A DNA stretch of 64,000 nucleotides from Planctomycetota bacterium (GTDB lineage: Bacteria; Planctomycetota; UBA1135; GCA-002686595), in contig SIAI01000006.1 of NCBI GenBank assembly GCA_009691855.1, positions 1 through 64,000 on the forward strand, written 5' to 3'. Of this stretch, positions 17,158 to 26,009 are shown one piece after another (position 1 is the first letter of the stretch; each line of letters begins with the position of its first letter). The translations under genes were made by a program, and so were the position numbers. Below the pieces are notes generated by a model. It did not search any database. It was given only the letters and a program-made list of their open reading frames with translations, and had not been told where the DNA came from.

Positions 17158-19212
17158 TCAGCGCTCCAGCGCGCGGCCGGCCTGGTAGCTCGCGAGCTCG
17201 GCCTTCAGTCGCTCCCATTGCGCGCGCGGCGCGGCGGCAAAGGCCTCGGCCTGGGCCGCGGCGGCCTGCTTGAACTGGCCCTGCGCCGCCAGCACCGCGG
17301 CCTGCACGCGCTGGTGCGTCCAGTGCGCGCCGTCGCGGGCCGCGCAGCGTTGCAGCAGCGCCGCCGCGCGCGCCGGGTCGCGCAGCTCGCCGGCGCGCGT
17401 CGCGCGCAGCCAGGCCTCGCCGTGCAGCGCGCGCGCGAGCTCGGGCGCGCGGCGCTGAGCCGCCGAGAAGTGCGCCAGCGCCGCGCGCGCGTCACCGAGT
17501 TCGTCGAGCGCGCTGCCGAGGTCGCATTCGGCCTCGGCCGAGCCAGGCTCGCGCTCCAGCGCGCGCTCGAAGGCCGTGCGCGCCTCGGCCAGGCGTCCGA
17601 GCGTGAGCAACACGCCGCCGCATTGCCTCCAGGCCTCGGCCGACTCGGGGTGCTCGCGCACGGCGCGCTGATAGTGCTCGAGCGCAGCGGCGAGGTCGCC
17701 CTCGCGCTCCAGCAAGAGGCCCCACGAGAGGCGCGCGTCGAGGAAGTCCGGTACCAGGCGCAGCGCCTCACGGAACTCGGCCACGGCCAGCTCGCGCTGT
17801 CCCTGCTGCGCGTACAGCGCGCCCAGGTTGCCGTGCGCGCTGTACAGGTCGGGCACGATCGCCAGCGCGGCCTGGTAGTGCTCGCGCGCACCCACCAGCT
17901 CGCCGCGGCCCTGCAGGTACATGCCGAGGTTCTGGTGCGCGACGTAATTGCGCTCGGTGACCTCCAGCGCGCGCGCATACAGCGTCGGGTCGTCCTTCCA
18001 GGTCCCGACCTGACGGTAGGTGAGCGTCGCGCAGGCCGCGCCGGCGACGAGGCCGAGCGCGAACAGCGCGCGCTGCAGGGCCACGGCCCGCACGAGTTCA
18101 CGCAGGCCGAAGACGAGCGCGATCGTCAGCCCGAGCAGCGGCAGGTACGCATAGCGATCGGCGTAGAACTGCGAGCCGACCTGCACCAGGCCGATCACGG
18201 GCGCCAGCATGAGCCCCATCCAGCTCCAGCCCACGAACAACGCCGGCGCCCGCGCGCGCAGGCGCCAGGCGCCATAGGTCAGCGCCACGAGCGCGACCGC
18301 GGCGAGCCACACGCGCGTGCCCAGCGGCGCGAACTCCTGCGGCGTGACGAAGGCCGGGTGCGGATAGAAGAAGGCCAGCTCCAGCGGCCAAAAGGCCTTG
18401 CCCACGTAGGCGAAGGTGCCCAGCACCGCGGTGGCGACGCGCGCGTCGAGGGGCAGCACCTCGATCGAGCGCACGGCGTTGCCCGCGCGCTGGGCGTAGA
18501 GCGTGACCAGTGCCGAGGCCAGCGCCAGCGCCAGGAAGGGCAGCTTCTCCAGCACGCGCGCGCGCAGCGGGCGCGGCGGCGTCTGCGCCAGCGGCCAGAG
18601 GTCGAGCAGCACGAGCACCAGTGGCAGCGTGACGAGCATGGGCTTCGCCAGGAGGCCGAGCGCGAAGCAGCCGAGCGCGAGCGCGTGACGTCCGCGCGAG
18701 GGCGCGCGCGCGTAGCGCAGGTAGGCCAGCAGCGTCAGGAAGAAGAACGTCGCGCACAGCACGTCCTTGCGCTCGGCGGCCCAAGCCACGGATTCGACGC
18801 GCTGCGGGTGCACCGCAAAGAGCAGCGCGACCAGCGCGCTCGCCCACAGACTGCCCGTCGCGCGGCGCAGGAACAGGAAGCACAGCACCGCGTTCAGCGC
18901 GTGCAGCGCGCCGCTCATCAGGTGATGGGGGCCAGCCGCCAGGGCGAACAGCTGCACGTCGAGCTGGTGCGAGAGCCAGGTCAGCGGATGCCAGTTGGCC
19001 GAGTGGAACTCGCTGAAGGCCCAGCGCGCGTTCTCCAGGCTCAGGCCGCTGTTCACGTGCGGGTTCTTGGCGATGTACGAGCCGTCGTCGAAGCTGACGA
19101 AGCCATGCTGTCTCGTCTGCACGTACAGCGCGCCGACCACCAGCACCAGAGCGACGGCGACGAGGAGCTCGATGCGCGCGCCGGCACCGCGTGCTCGCTC
19201 GGCCGTGCTCAT
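17158..19212 (-). CDS. TMTC-like membrane protein with TPRs, array copy 5
   Basis: A 684-residue protein. The ORF track gives 1426 residues, but the upstream part is an out-of-frame shadow of copy 6; the real ATG at 19212 overlaps the copy 6 stop (ATGA). Motifs: VSFDDGSYIAKNPHVNSGL, NWHPLTWLSHQLDVQLF, VHPQRVESVAWAAERKDVL, GLLAKPMLVTLPLVLVLLDLWPL and FYADRYAYLPLLG. Seven or so TPRs start after GTWKDDPTLYARALEV. The C-terminus (LKAELASYQAGRAL) is a weak version of the subgroup end motif. Predicted GT-C-like extracytoplasmic transferase or scaffold. Confidence 0.8.
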   Translation of the reverse strand: MSTAERARGAGARIELLVAVALVLVVGALYVQTRQHGFVSFDDGSYIAKNPHVNSGLSLENARWAFSEFHSANWHPLTWLSHQLDVQLFALAAGPHHLMSGALHALNAVLCFLFLRRATGSLWASALVALLFAVHPQRVESVAWAAERKDVLCATFFFLTLLAYLRYARAPSRGRHALALGCFALGLLAKPMLVTLPLVLVLLDLWPLAQTPPRPLRARVLEKLPFLALALASALVTLYAQRAGNAVRSIEVLPLDARVATAVLGTFAYVGKAFWPLELAFFYPHPAFVTPQEFAPLGTRVWLAAVALVALTYGAWRLRARAPALFVGWSWMGLMLAPVIGLVQVGSQFYADRYAYLPLLGLTIALVFGLRELVRAVALQRALFALGLVAGAACATLTYRQVGTWKDDPTLYARALEVTERNYVAHQNLGMYLQGRGELVGAREHYQAALAIVPDLYSAHGNLGALYAQQGQRELAVAEFREALRLVPDFLDARLSWGLLLEREGDLAAALEHYQRAVREHPESAEAWRQCGGVLLTLGRLAEARTAFERALEREPGSAEAECDLGSALDELGDARAALAHFSAAQRRAPELARALHGEAWLRATRAGELRDPARAAALLQRCAARDGAHWTHQRVQAAVLAAQGQFKQAAAAQAEAFAAAPRAQWERLKAELASYQAGRALER

Positions 19213-21659
19213 TTCTTGCGCGTGTAGGGTTTCTGCGCGCGGTAGAGCTCGAGGCGTTCGCTCTGCTCCTGCTTGTGCGCCGCGCTGCGCTCGACCTGCA
19301 CGGCCTGCTCCTGCACCTGCACGGCCTTGGCGAAGTCGCCCGCACGCGCCTGCGCGGCGGCCAGGACCTCCAGCGCGTTGGCGGCCTTGCGCTGCATGGC
19401 GTAGGTGGCGAGCTCGAGCGCGCGCGCGCCGTCCAGCAGCGCCTCGTCCGGGCCCGTGGCCAGGATCCAGGCCGCGGCGCAGGCCGCGTCGGGATCCGGC
19501 GTGCCGGCGGCGAAGGCCTTGTCGTAGCACTCCAGCGCCTTGGCCCACTGGCCGGTCTGCTCGTAGGCCGCGGCCAGGTTGCTCAGCGCCAGCGGGAAGT
19601 CGGGCAGGCGCTTCAGCGCGTCCTGCAGGAGCCGGATCGCTTCCTCCGGCTTCTTCTCGTCCATGGCGATCGCGGCCAGCGCGATCAGCGCCTGCGGATC
19701 GCCGGGGCGGATGTCGTTGACGGCCTGGAACTGGCTGCGCGCGGCTTCGCGCTCGCCGGCGCTGAGCAGCAGCGTGCCGAGGTCGTAGCGCGCGCGCGAG
19801 GAACTCGGGTCGAGCGCCACCGCGCGCTCCAGGGCCTTGCGCGCGGTCGGCACGTCGCCCTTCTGCAGCGCGAGGCGTCCGCGCAGCGCGCACAGCTCGG
19901 CGGTCTCGCCGCTCAGCGCCTGCGCGGACTGCAGGCGCTGGCTGGCCTCGGCCGCGTCGCCGCCACGCATGGCGATCTCGGCCAGCACCACCTGCGCGTC
20001 GGCCAGCGAGGCGTCGAGCTTGAGCGCGCTGGTGGCGAGGTTCGCCGCGCGCTCCAGATCGCCCTGCTCCAGCAGGAAACGCGCGAAGGCCGCCCACAGC
20101 CCGCCGTGAGCGGGGTTCTTTTCGAGCGCCTGCTCGAAGAACGTGCGCGCCTGCTCGACGTTGCCCTGCGCGCGCGCCAGCGCGGCCAGGCGCAGCAGCG
20201 TCTCGGGGTGTCCGGGGTGGACCTCCAGCGCGGACAGGTAGACCTGCACCGCCTGCCCGAACTCGCGCTCGGCTTCGAACGCCAGGCCGAGGTTGTAGCG
20301 CGCCTGCACGAAGCTCGGGCGCACGCGACTGGCCGCGGCGAAGTGCTCGCGCGCGGGCGCGGTCTCGCGCCGTGCCAGGTACACCAGGCCGAGGTTGTTG
20401 TGCGCCAGCCAGTTCTGGTCGTTGACCGACAGGGCGTGCTCGTACAACGAGCGATCGTCGCGCCAGTGCGGCAAGGTGCGCGCGCTCACGACGGCCAGGG
20501 CGCCGGCCATGGCGAGGCCGCCCAGCGTCAGGCCCACCAGCAGGTTCTCGTGCGCGCGCCAGGCCTCGGCGAGGCCGAAGGCCAGCGCCACGTACAGGCC
20601 GATCGTCGGCAGGTAGGCGTAGCGATCGGCCCAGGCCTGGTCGCCGACCTGCACCAGGCCCAGCACCGGCACGAGCATGCCCAGGAACCAGAACCAACCG
20701 CTGAAGAACGCCGGACAGCAGGCGCGCGAGCGCCAGGCGAGCGCCGATACGCCCAGCGCCAGCACGACTCCGGCGACGCCGGTCGCGAGCACGTTCTGCC
20801 CGATCAAGAGCGGGTGCGGATAGAAGAACGTCAGCTCCGCCGGCCACAGCGTGGCGCGCAGATAGGCGAGCAGACCCGAGCCCGCGCTCCACACGCGCTC
20901 CAGCAGCGACAGCTGGCTCAGGTCGCCGACCGCGCCGCCCGCGCGCTGCGCCAGCAGCGTCAGCACACACGAGCCCGCGGCCAGCGCGAGGTGTGGCAGC
21001 TTTTCGAGCACGAGGCCGCGCCAGGTGGCGCCGTTCTGCGTGCGCTTCAGCGGCCAGAGGTCGAGCAGCAACAGCACGAACGGCGCCGTGACCAGCGTGG
21101 GCTTGGCCATCAGGCCCAGCGCCAGCAGCGCGAGCGTGGCGAGGTACGCGCCGCGTCCGCGCGTGCGTGCGTAGCGTGCGTAGGCGAGCAGGAGGCCGAA
21201 GAAGCAGACGGCCGCGAGGAGCTCCTTGCGCTCGCTGACCCAGGCCACGCACTGCACGCGCAGCGGGTGCGCGGCGAACAGCGCGGCGACGACGAAGCTC
21301 GGCCAGAAGCGCGCGCACAGCGCCACGAGCGCGGCGAACAGGAGCGCCGCGCCGAGCGCGTGCAAGCCCGCGTTCTCGAGGTGCATGGCGCCGCTCGCGC
21401 CGTGGAAGCGGTCCGCGTCGGCCATCAGCGACACCCACGTCAGCGGGTGCCAGTTGGCGGCGTGGAAGCCGAAGGCCCAGCGCAGCCCCTCGGCCGAGAG
21501 TCCGCGCGCGATGACCGGGTTCGCGGTGACGTAGTCCGGGTCGTCGAAGTTCAGGAACTCGAAGCCGCCGACCGGCAGGTACAGCACGAATGTCAGTGCG
21601 GCCAGGAGCAAGGCAGCCCAGAGCACACGGCCCCGCGCGGGAGTCTCTTCGGCGATCAT
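19209..21659 (-). CDS. TMTC-like membrane protein with TPRs, array copy 6 (longest)
   Basis: An 816-residue paralog with the longest TPR tail, about eleven repeats after HWRDDRSLYEHALSV. Membrane half: LNFDDPDYVTANPVIARGL, NWHPLTWVSLMADADRF, AHPLRVQCVAWVSERKELL (Cys after VQ where the others have VES, so this conserved Glu is missing), GLMAKPTLVTAPFVLLLLDLWPL and AWADRYAYLPTIG. The loop normally reading HHLVN is MHLEN here. The C-terminus RLELYRAQKPY matches the subgroup of copies 4 and 7. First gene of its translationally coupled unit; 164 bp upstream contain a hairpin. Confidence 0.8.
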   Translation of the reverse strand: MIAEETPARGRVLWAALLLAALTFVLYLPVGGFEFLNFDDPDYVTANPVIARGLSAEGLRWAFGFHAANWHPLTWVSLMADADRFHGASGAMHLENAGLHALGAALLFAALVALCARFWPSFVVAALFAAHPLRVQCVAWVSERKELLAAVCFFGLLLAYARYARTRGRGAYLATLALLALGLMAKPTLVTAPFVLLLLDLWPLKRTQNGATWRGLVLEKLPHLALAAGSCVLTLLAQRAGGAVGDLSQLSLLERVWSAGSGLLAYLRATLWPAELTFFYPHPLLIGQNVLATGVAGVVLALGVSALAWRSRACCPAFFSGWFWFLGMLVPVLGLVQVGDQAWADRYAYLPTIGLYVALAFGLAEAWRAHENLLVGLTLGGLAMAGALAVVSARTLPHWRDDRSLYEHALSVNDQNWLAHNNLGLVYLARRETAPAREHFAAASRVRPSFVQARYNLGLAFEAEREFGQAVQVYLSALEVHPGHPETLLRLAALARAQGNVEQARTFFEQALEKNPAHGGLWAAFARFLLEQGDLERAANLATSALKLDASLADAQVVLAEIAMRGGDAAEASQRLQSAQALSGETAELCALRGRLALQKGDVPTARKALERAVALDPSSSRARYDLGTLLLSAGEREAARSQFQAVNDIRPGDPQALIALAAIAMDEKKPEEAIRLLQDALKRLPDFPLALSNLAAAYEQTGQWAKALECYDKAFAAGTPDPDAACAAAWILATGPDEALLDGARALELATYAMQRKAANALEVLAAAQARAGDFAKAVQVQEQAVQVERSAAHKQEQSERLELYRAQKPYTRKK

Positions 21660-21728
21660 GCGGGGGAAGGGGGCGGGGCCGGACCGATCAGCGTGGGCTC
21701 GCGGGGTACGTCAGGGGACCCGCAGCGT

Positions 21729-21749
21729 TGGAATCGGGCCGGGATTCCA
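21729..21749 (-). terminator. Hairpin between array copies 7 and 6
   Basis: TGGAATC and GATTCCA pair around a 7-nt loop in the 164-bp gap downstream of the copy 7 stop (21824) on the minus strand. No T tract is seen. It may separate the 25890-21824 transcription unit from the next one. Confidence 0.3.
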
Positions 21750-21823
21750 GCACACGCCGCGCGCGCCGTCCATCGGAAGAATGCGCCCTCGTCGCTCCCG
21801 CGCCGTTCGCGCCGCGCGCGGGC

Positions 21824-23869
21824 TCAATGAGCGTGGTGGTAGGGCGCGTCGCGCCGGTAGAGCTCGAGACGTTCGCGCGCCGCGCCCTGCTGGTTCGGCG
21901 GCAGGAGGCGCAGCGCTTCTTCCTGCACGGCGACGGCGCGCTCGAAGTCGCCGCCGGCGGCGAGCGCGGCGGCCAGCGCCTCGAGCGTCGGCGGATCGCG
22001 GCGCTGCGTGGCCTGCACCGCTCGGCGGGCGAGCTCCAGCGCGCGCTGCGGATCGCGTAGCTCGTCCTCGGCGGCCGAGGCGAGGATCCAGGCGGCGAGG
22101 CGCGCGGCGTTCGTGCGCGTCGGATCGGCGAGCGCGCGCTCCAGCGCCGCGAGCGCGGCCCGGTGCTCGCCCTGGGCCTCGCGCACCTCGCCGAGCTTCT
22201 CCCAGGCCGCGGCGGCGCCCGGGTTCGCGCGCACGGCGGCCTCGAGGTGCTCGGCGGCGGGCTCGTACTGGCGGTGCAGCAGCAGCAGCAGCGCGAGGTC
22301 GTAGTGCGCGTCGGGGTGCTCGGGGAAGAGCTCGAGCACGCGCTCGAAGGCCTGCGCGGCCTCGACCTCGTCGCCGCGCTCCGCGAGCAGCATGCCGAGG
22401 TTCAGTTGTGCTGCGGCGAGCCCCGGCAGCGCCTCGCTCGCGCGGCGGTAGAGCGCGAGCGCGCGCTCCGCGTCGCCGTGCTCCTGCTCGAGCAGGCCGA
22501 GGCCGTACAGCGCTGGCGCGTAGCTGGCGCGGATCGCCAGCGCTTCCTCGTAGGCCGTGCGCGCGCCCGCGACCTCGCCGCGCGCCGCGCGTTCGTTGGC
22601 CAGGCCGACCCAGGCCGGATAGTTCTGCTCGGTGACCGCCAGCGCGTGCGTGAACAGCGCTTCGGAGTCGTGCCACACGCGCGCCTGGCGCGCGCTGGCC
22701 ACGCCGCAGGCGACGAGCGCGAGCGCAGCGCCCGCGCCGAGCGGCAAGCGCACGCGCGTCTGGCGGCGCGCGAGCTCGCCCAGCGCGAACACCAGCACGA
22801 GCTGCACGCCCACCAGCGGCAGGTACGCGTAGCGATCGGCCAGGGCCTGCTCGCCGACCTGCACGATGCCGATCACCGGCACGAGCATGCCCAGGAACCA
22901 GAACCAGCCGCAGAAGAATGCGCCGCTGCGCCGGCGCACGGCCCAGGCGAGCGCGCTCAGCGTGAGCACGCCGCCGAGCGCGCTCAGTGCCCCCAGCGTC
23001 CACGGCGTGGCGCGGGCGGCCACCAGCGCGGGGTGCGGATAGAAGTAGGAGAGCTCGCTCGGCCAGACGAAGTGCGCGAGGTAGCGCAGCACCGCCACGG
23101 GTGCGTTGGCCAGGCGCGCGTCGAGTGGCAGTACTTCCAGCGTGTACAGCGAGCCGCCCGCGCGCTGGCTCCACACCGTGGCCGCGCAGGACAGCGCCGC
23201 CAGCGCGAGCAGCGGCAGCTTCTCGAGCCACACCTTGGCGTTCAGGCGTCCATCCGCCGCGCGCAGCCGCGCCAGCGGCCAGAAGTCGAGCAAGAGCAGC
23301 ACGCACGGCGCCGTGACCAGCATCGGCTTGGCCAGCAAGCCGAGCGCGAAGCACGCCAGCAGCAGCGCATAGCGGCCGGCGCTCGGCGCGCGCGCGTAGC
23401 GCGCGTAGGCCAGGAGCAGCGCGAAGAACGCCGAGCCCGAGAGCACGTCCTTGCGCTCGCTGACCCAGGCCACGGACTCGACGCGCAGCGGGTGCAGCGC
23501 GAACAGCGCCGCGACCGCCGCGCTCTCCCACGGCCGTGCGCTGAGCGCGCGCAGCGCGAGGAAGCACAGCACCGCGGCCAGCGCGTGCCAGGCGACGCTG
23601 ACCCCGTGGTGCCCGGCGGGAGCGAGCTGGAACAGCTCGACGTCCAGCATGTGCGCGAGCCACGTCAGCGGGTGCCAGTTCGAGGCGTGGGCCGCGCTGA
23701 AGGCCCAGCGCAGCCCGGCCAGGGAGAGGCCGCCGCGCACGGCCGGGTTCTCGAGCACGTAGTCGGGGTCGTCGTAGCGTACGAACTCGAAGCCCAGGAC
23801 CTGCGCGTACACGGCCGCCACCGCGCCCACCAGCGCCAGCACGACCCAGCCCGTGCGCGGCGCGCTCAT
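21824..23869 (-). CDS. TMTC-like membrane protein with TPRs, array copy 7
   Basis: A 681-residue paralog beginning at the ATG that overlaps the copy 8 stop (ATGA); the longer ORF is a shadow. Motifs: VRYDDPDYVLENPAVRGGL (DD at 33-34), NWHPLTWLAHMLDVELF, LHPLRVESVAWVSERKDVL, GLLAKPMLVTAPCVLLLLDFWPL and ALADRYAYLPLVG. About six to seven TPRs follow VWHDSEALFTHALAV, ending RLELYRRDAPY. All residues conserved among the intact copies are present. Predicted function as for copy 1. Confidence 0.8.
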   Translation of the reverse strand: MSAPRTGWVVLALVGAVAAVYAQVLGFEFVRYDDPDYVLENPAVRGGLSLAGLRWAFSAAHASNWHPLTWLAHMLDVELFQLAPAGHHGVSVAWHALAAVLCFLALRALSARPWESAAVAALFALHPLRVESVAWVSERKDVLSGSAFFALLLAYARYARAPSAGRYALLLACFALGLLAKPMLVTAPCVLLLLDFWPLARLRAADGRLNAKVWLEKLPLLALAALSCAATVWSQRAGGSLYTLEVLPLDARLANAPVAVLRYLAHFVWPSELSYFYPHPALVAARATPWTLGALSALGGVLTLSALAWAVRRRSGAFFCGWFWFLGMLVPVIGIVQVGEQALADRYAYLPLVGVQLVLVFALGELARRQTRVRLPLGAGAALALVACGVASARQARVWHDSEALFTHALAVTEQNYPAWVGLANERAARGEVAGARTAYEEALAIRASYAPALYGLGLLEQEHGDAERALALYRRASEALPGLAAAQLNLGMLLAERGDEVEAAQAFERVLELFPEHPDAHYDLALLLLLHRQYEPAAEHLEAAVRANPGAAAAWEKLGEVREAQGEHRAALAALERALADPTRTNAARLAAWILASAAEDELRDPQRALELARRAVQATQRRDPPTLEALAAALAAGGDFERAVAVQEEALRLLPPNQQGAARERLELYRRDAPYHHAH

Positions 23870-25890
23870 CGCTGCTGGCGTTGCTCGAGTTCCTCGAGCA
23901 GCGCGCGCGCCTCGGCCTGCTCGGAGTTGAAGCGCAGCACGGCCTCCAGGCGCGCGCGCGCCAGCTCGTCCTCGTCGCGCTGCATGTGCAGGCGCGCGCT
24001 GGCGTTGTGCGCGCGGAAGTGCGGCGTGGCGCGCGGCAGCTCGCACACGCGGTCGTAATAGCGCAAGGCTTCGTCCGCGCGCTGCGAACGATTGCACAGC
24101 TCGGCCAGGGCGAACAGCGCTTCGGCCGAGTCCGGGTTCACGCCGATGGCCCGGCGGTAGGCCGCCTCGGCCGCGGTCCGGTCGCCCTCGTCCTCCAGGA
24201 TCCGCCCGAGCGCCGAGCGCGCGTCGGGGTGGTCGGGCTCGAGGGCGAGCGCACGCTCGAAGCATTCTCGCGCCCGCACAGTGTCCTTGTCCTGGGCCAG
24301 GCCGAGGCCGCACCAGGCTTCCGCGGAGCGCGGATCGAGCTCGCTGGCGCGCGCGAAGGCCGCGCGCGCTCCGGCCGCGTCTCCCAGGTTGCGCCGACAC
24401 ATGCCGAGGCGCGTCCAGGCGAGGAGCTCGTCGGGTTCGTCGGCGAGCGCGCTCTCGAGCAGCGCGCGTGCCGCCACGTCGTCGTGCAGACGCTGGTGGA
24501 CCTCCGCCAGGCGCGCGCGCGCCCGTGGCAGCACCTCGGCGCGCTGCAGGAACGGCACGGCGGCCAGCAGGTGCGCCTCCTCGCCCGGGATCAGTCCGCG
24601 GCGCAGCTCGAGTTCGCCGCGGTGCAGCCAGGCCTGGGCGTCGTCGGCGCGCGCGGCCAGGGCAGCTTCGTAGGCGCGCTGCGCGGCGGAGAGTCGGCCG
24701 TGGGCCAGGTGCCACTGGCCCAGCGCGTCGTGCGCGCGCACGTCGGCGGGGTTCACGCCGAGCGCGCTCGCCTGCAGCGAGGGTTCGTCGCGCCAGTCGG
24801 CCAGACGCGCGTGCGTGCGCGCGGCGCAGGCCAGGAACGCCAGCGCACCCAGCGCGAGCCCCGCGCGGCGCAGGGGCGCGAGCGCGTCGAGCAGCGCCAG
24901 CACGAGCCCGAGGCTGGCGAGGAGTACGCTGGCCTCGGCGAAGACGCCATCACCGTTCGGGAACAGCACCGCGGCCGAGCCCACCAGTGCGAACAGCGCC
25001 GCGCCCAGCGCCGCCCAGGGGCGACGTCGTCCGAGCCGCCAACCGAGTGCGAGCATGCCGGCCAGGGCGAGCCAGCTCACACCCAGCAGCCACGCCGGCA
25101 CGGACTCGCTCAGCGCGCGCTGGGGCGTGAGCGCCGCGGGCCACAGCCATGAACCGAGCAGCGAGCCCAGCGCGAGCGGCAGGCGCGCGAGCCCGTCGAG
25201 CGCGGGGCGGCCGCCGCCGAGGCCCGCCGCCAACCCCGCCAGGCCGAGCGCCAGCAGGATCCCGTCCATCCAGCCGAGCCGGCGTGGCGCGCGGCCCGCG
25301 GCCCGTGCGTGTTGGCGCTCGAGCCCCAGCAACCACGGCAGCGCGCACACCAGCGGCGGCGCGGCCACGAGCGCGACGAAGAGCGCCGCGCTTGCGGTCG
25401 GGGAGCGCGTCGCGCGTCCGCGGTCCAGCGCCAGGCAGGCGCCGAGCAGGAACGCGAACGCGCCCAGCAGCGCGCCGCGCTGCGACAGCCAGGCCAGGCT
25501 CTCGACGCCCAACGGGTGGCAGGCGAACAGCAGCGCGCCCAGCGCCGCGAAGGTGCGCGCGAAGCCCAGGCGCAGGAAGAGCACGAGAACGAGCGCGCTC
25601 GCGCCGGCGTGCAGAGCCAGGGCGAACCCGCGCGCGAGGAGTGCCGAATCGTGCAGGCCCTCGATGTACAGGCTCGACCCGCCCAGGCCGGCGAGGCGCC
25701 AGGCCTGGCCCAGGCTGCGCGCGGCGGCCAGCGGCGCATCGCCGATCGAGAGCGCCTCCCAGCGCAGCGTGGGCCCGAAGAGCGCCAGCTCGGCCGCGGC
25801 TAGCCCCAGCAGCGGGCCGAGCATGCCGGCCGGTTGCGAGCTGCGCGGCGCGAGCGGGGAGGGGGCGGGGGACGACAAGGGCCGCAGCAT
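23866..25890 (-). CDS. Divergent TMTC-like paralog, array copy 8, motif-deficient
   Basis: A 674-residue protein with the same plan (polytopic N-terminal half, about eight TPRs from residue 375) but with the signatures eroded. The first loop reads LSIGDAPLAAARSL without the acidic pair, and there is no NWHPLTW, ADRY or KPM motif. CHPLGVESLAWLSQRGALL still shows common descent. If the acidic pair is catalytic in the others, this copy should be inactive, perhaps a partner subunit or TPR adaptor. It is first in the operon and translationally coupled to copy 7. The start is uncertain: ATG 25890 is used, ATG 25824 is an alternative. Confidence 0.7.
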   Translation of the reverse strand: MLRPLSSPAPSPLAPRSSQPAGMLGPLLGLAAAELALFGPTLRWEALSIGDAPLAAARSLGQAWRLAGLGGSSLYIEGLHDSALLARGFALALHAGASALVLVLFLRLGFARTFAALGALLFACHPLGVESLAWLSQRGALLGAFAFLLGACLALDRGRATRSPTASAALFVALVAAPPLVCALPWLLGLERQHARAAGRAPRRLGWMDGILLALGLAGLAAGLGGGRPALDGLARLPLALGSLLGSWLWPAALTPQRALSESVPAWLLGVSWLALAGMLALGWRLGRRRPWAALGAALFALVGSAAVLFPNGDGVFAEASVLLASLGLVLALLDALAPLRRAGLALGALAFLACAARTHARLADWRDEPSLQASALGVNPADVRAHDALGQWHLAHGRLSAAQRAYEAALAARADDAQAWLHRGELELRRGLIPGEEAHLLAAVPFLQRAEVLPRARARLAEVHQRLHDDVAARALLESALADEPDELLAWTRLGMCRRNLGDAAGARAAFARASELDPRSAEAWCGLGLAQDKDTVRARECFERALALEPDHPDARSALGRILEDEGDRTAAEAAYRRAIGVNPDSAEALFALAELCNRSQRADEALRYYDRVCELPRATPHFRAHNASARLHMQRDEDELARARLEAVLRFNSEQAEARALLEELEQRQQR

Positions 25891-26009
25891 CGTTCGGCCC
25901 TACGGGCGCGAAATCAACTTGGCAGCCTGGCGCGGAGGGTTTTCGGCGCGAAGGTCGGCACGAGACCTTGGCCCGGAACGGCGCGGATGCCGAAGAACGT
26001 TCGCTCTCC

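Noticed and set aside
19213-21438. Upstream two-thirds of the 1426-residue ORF ending at 17158
   Set aside because: It is an out-of-frame shadow of array copy 6; the true copy 5 start is the ATG at 19212, where conserved membrane sequence begins.
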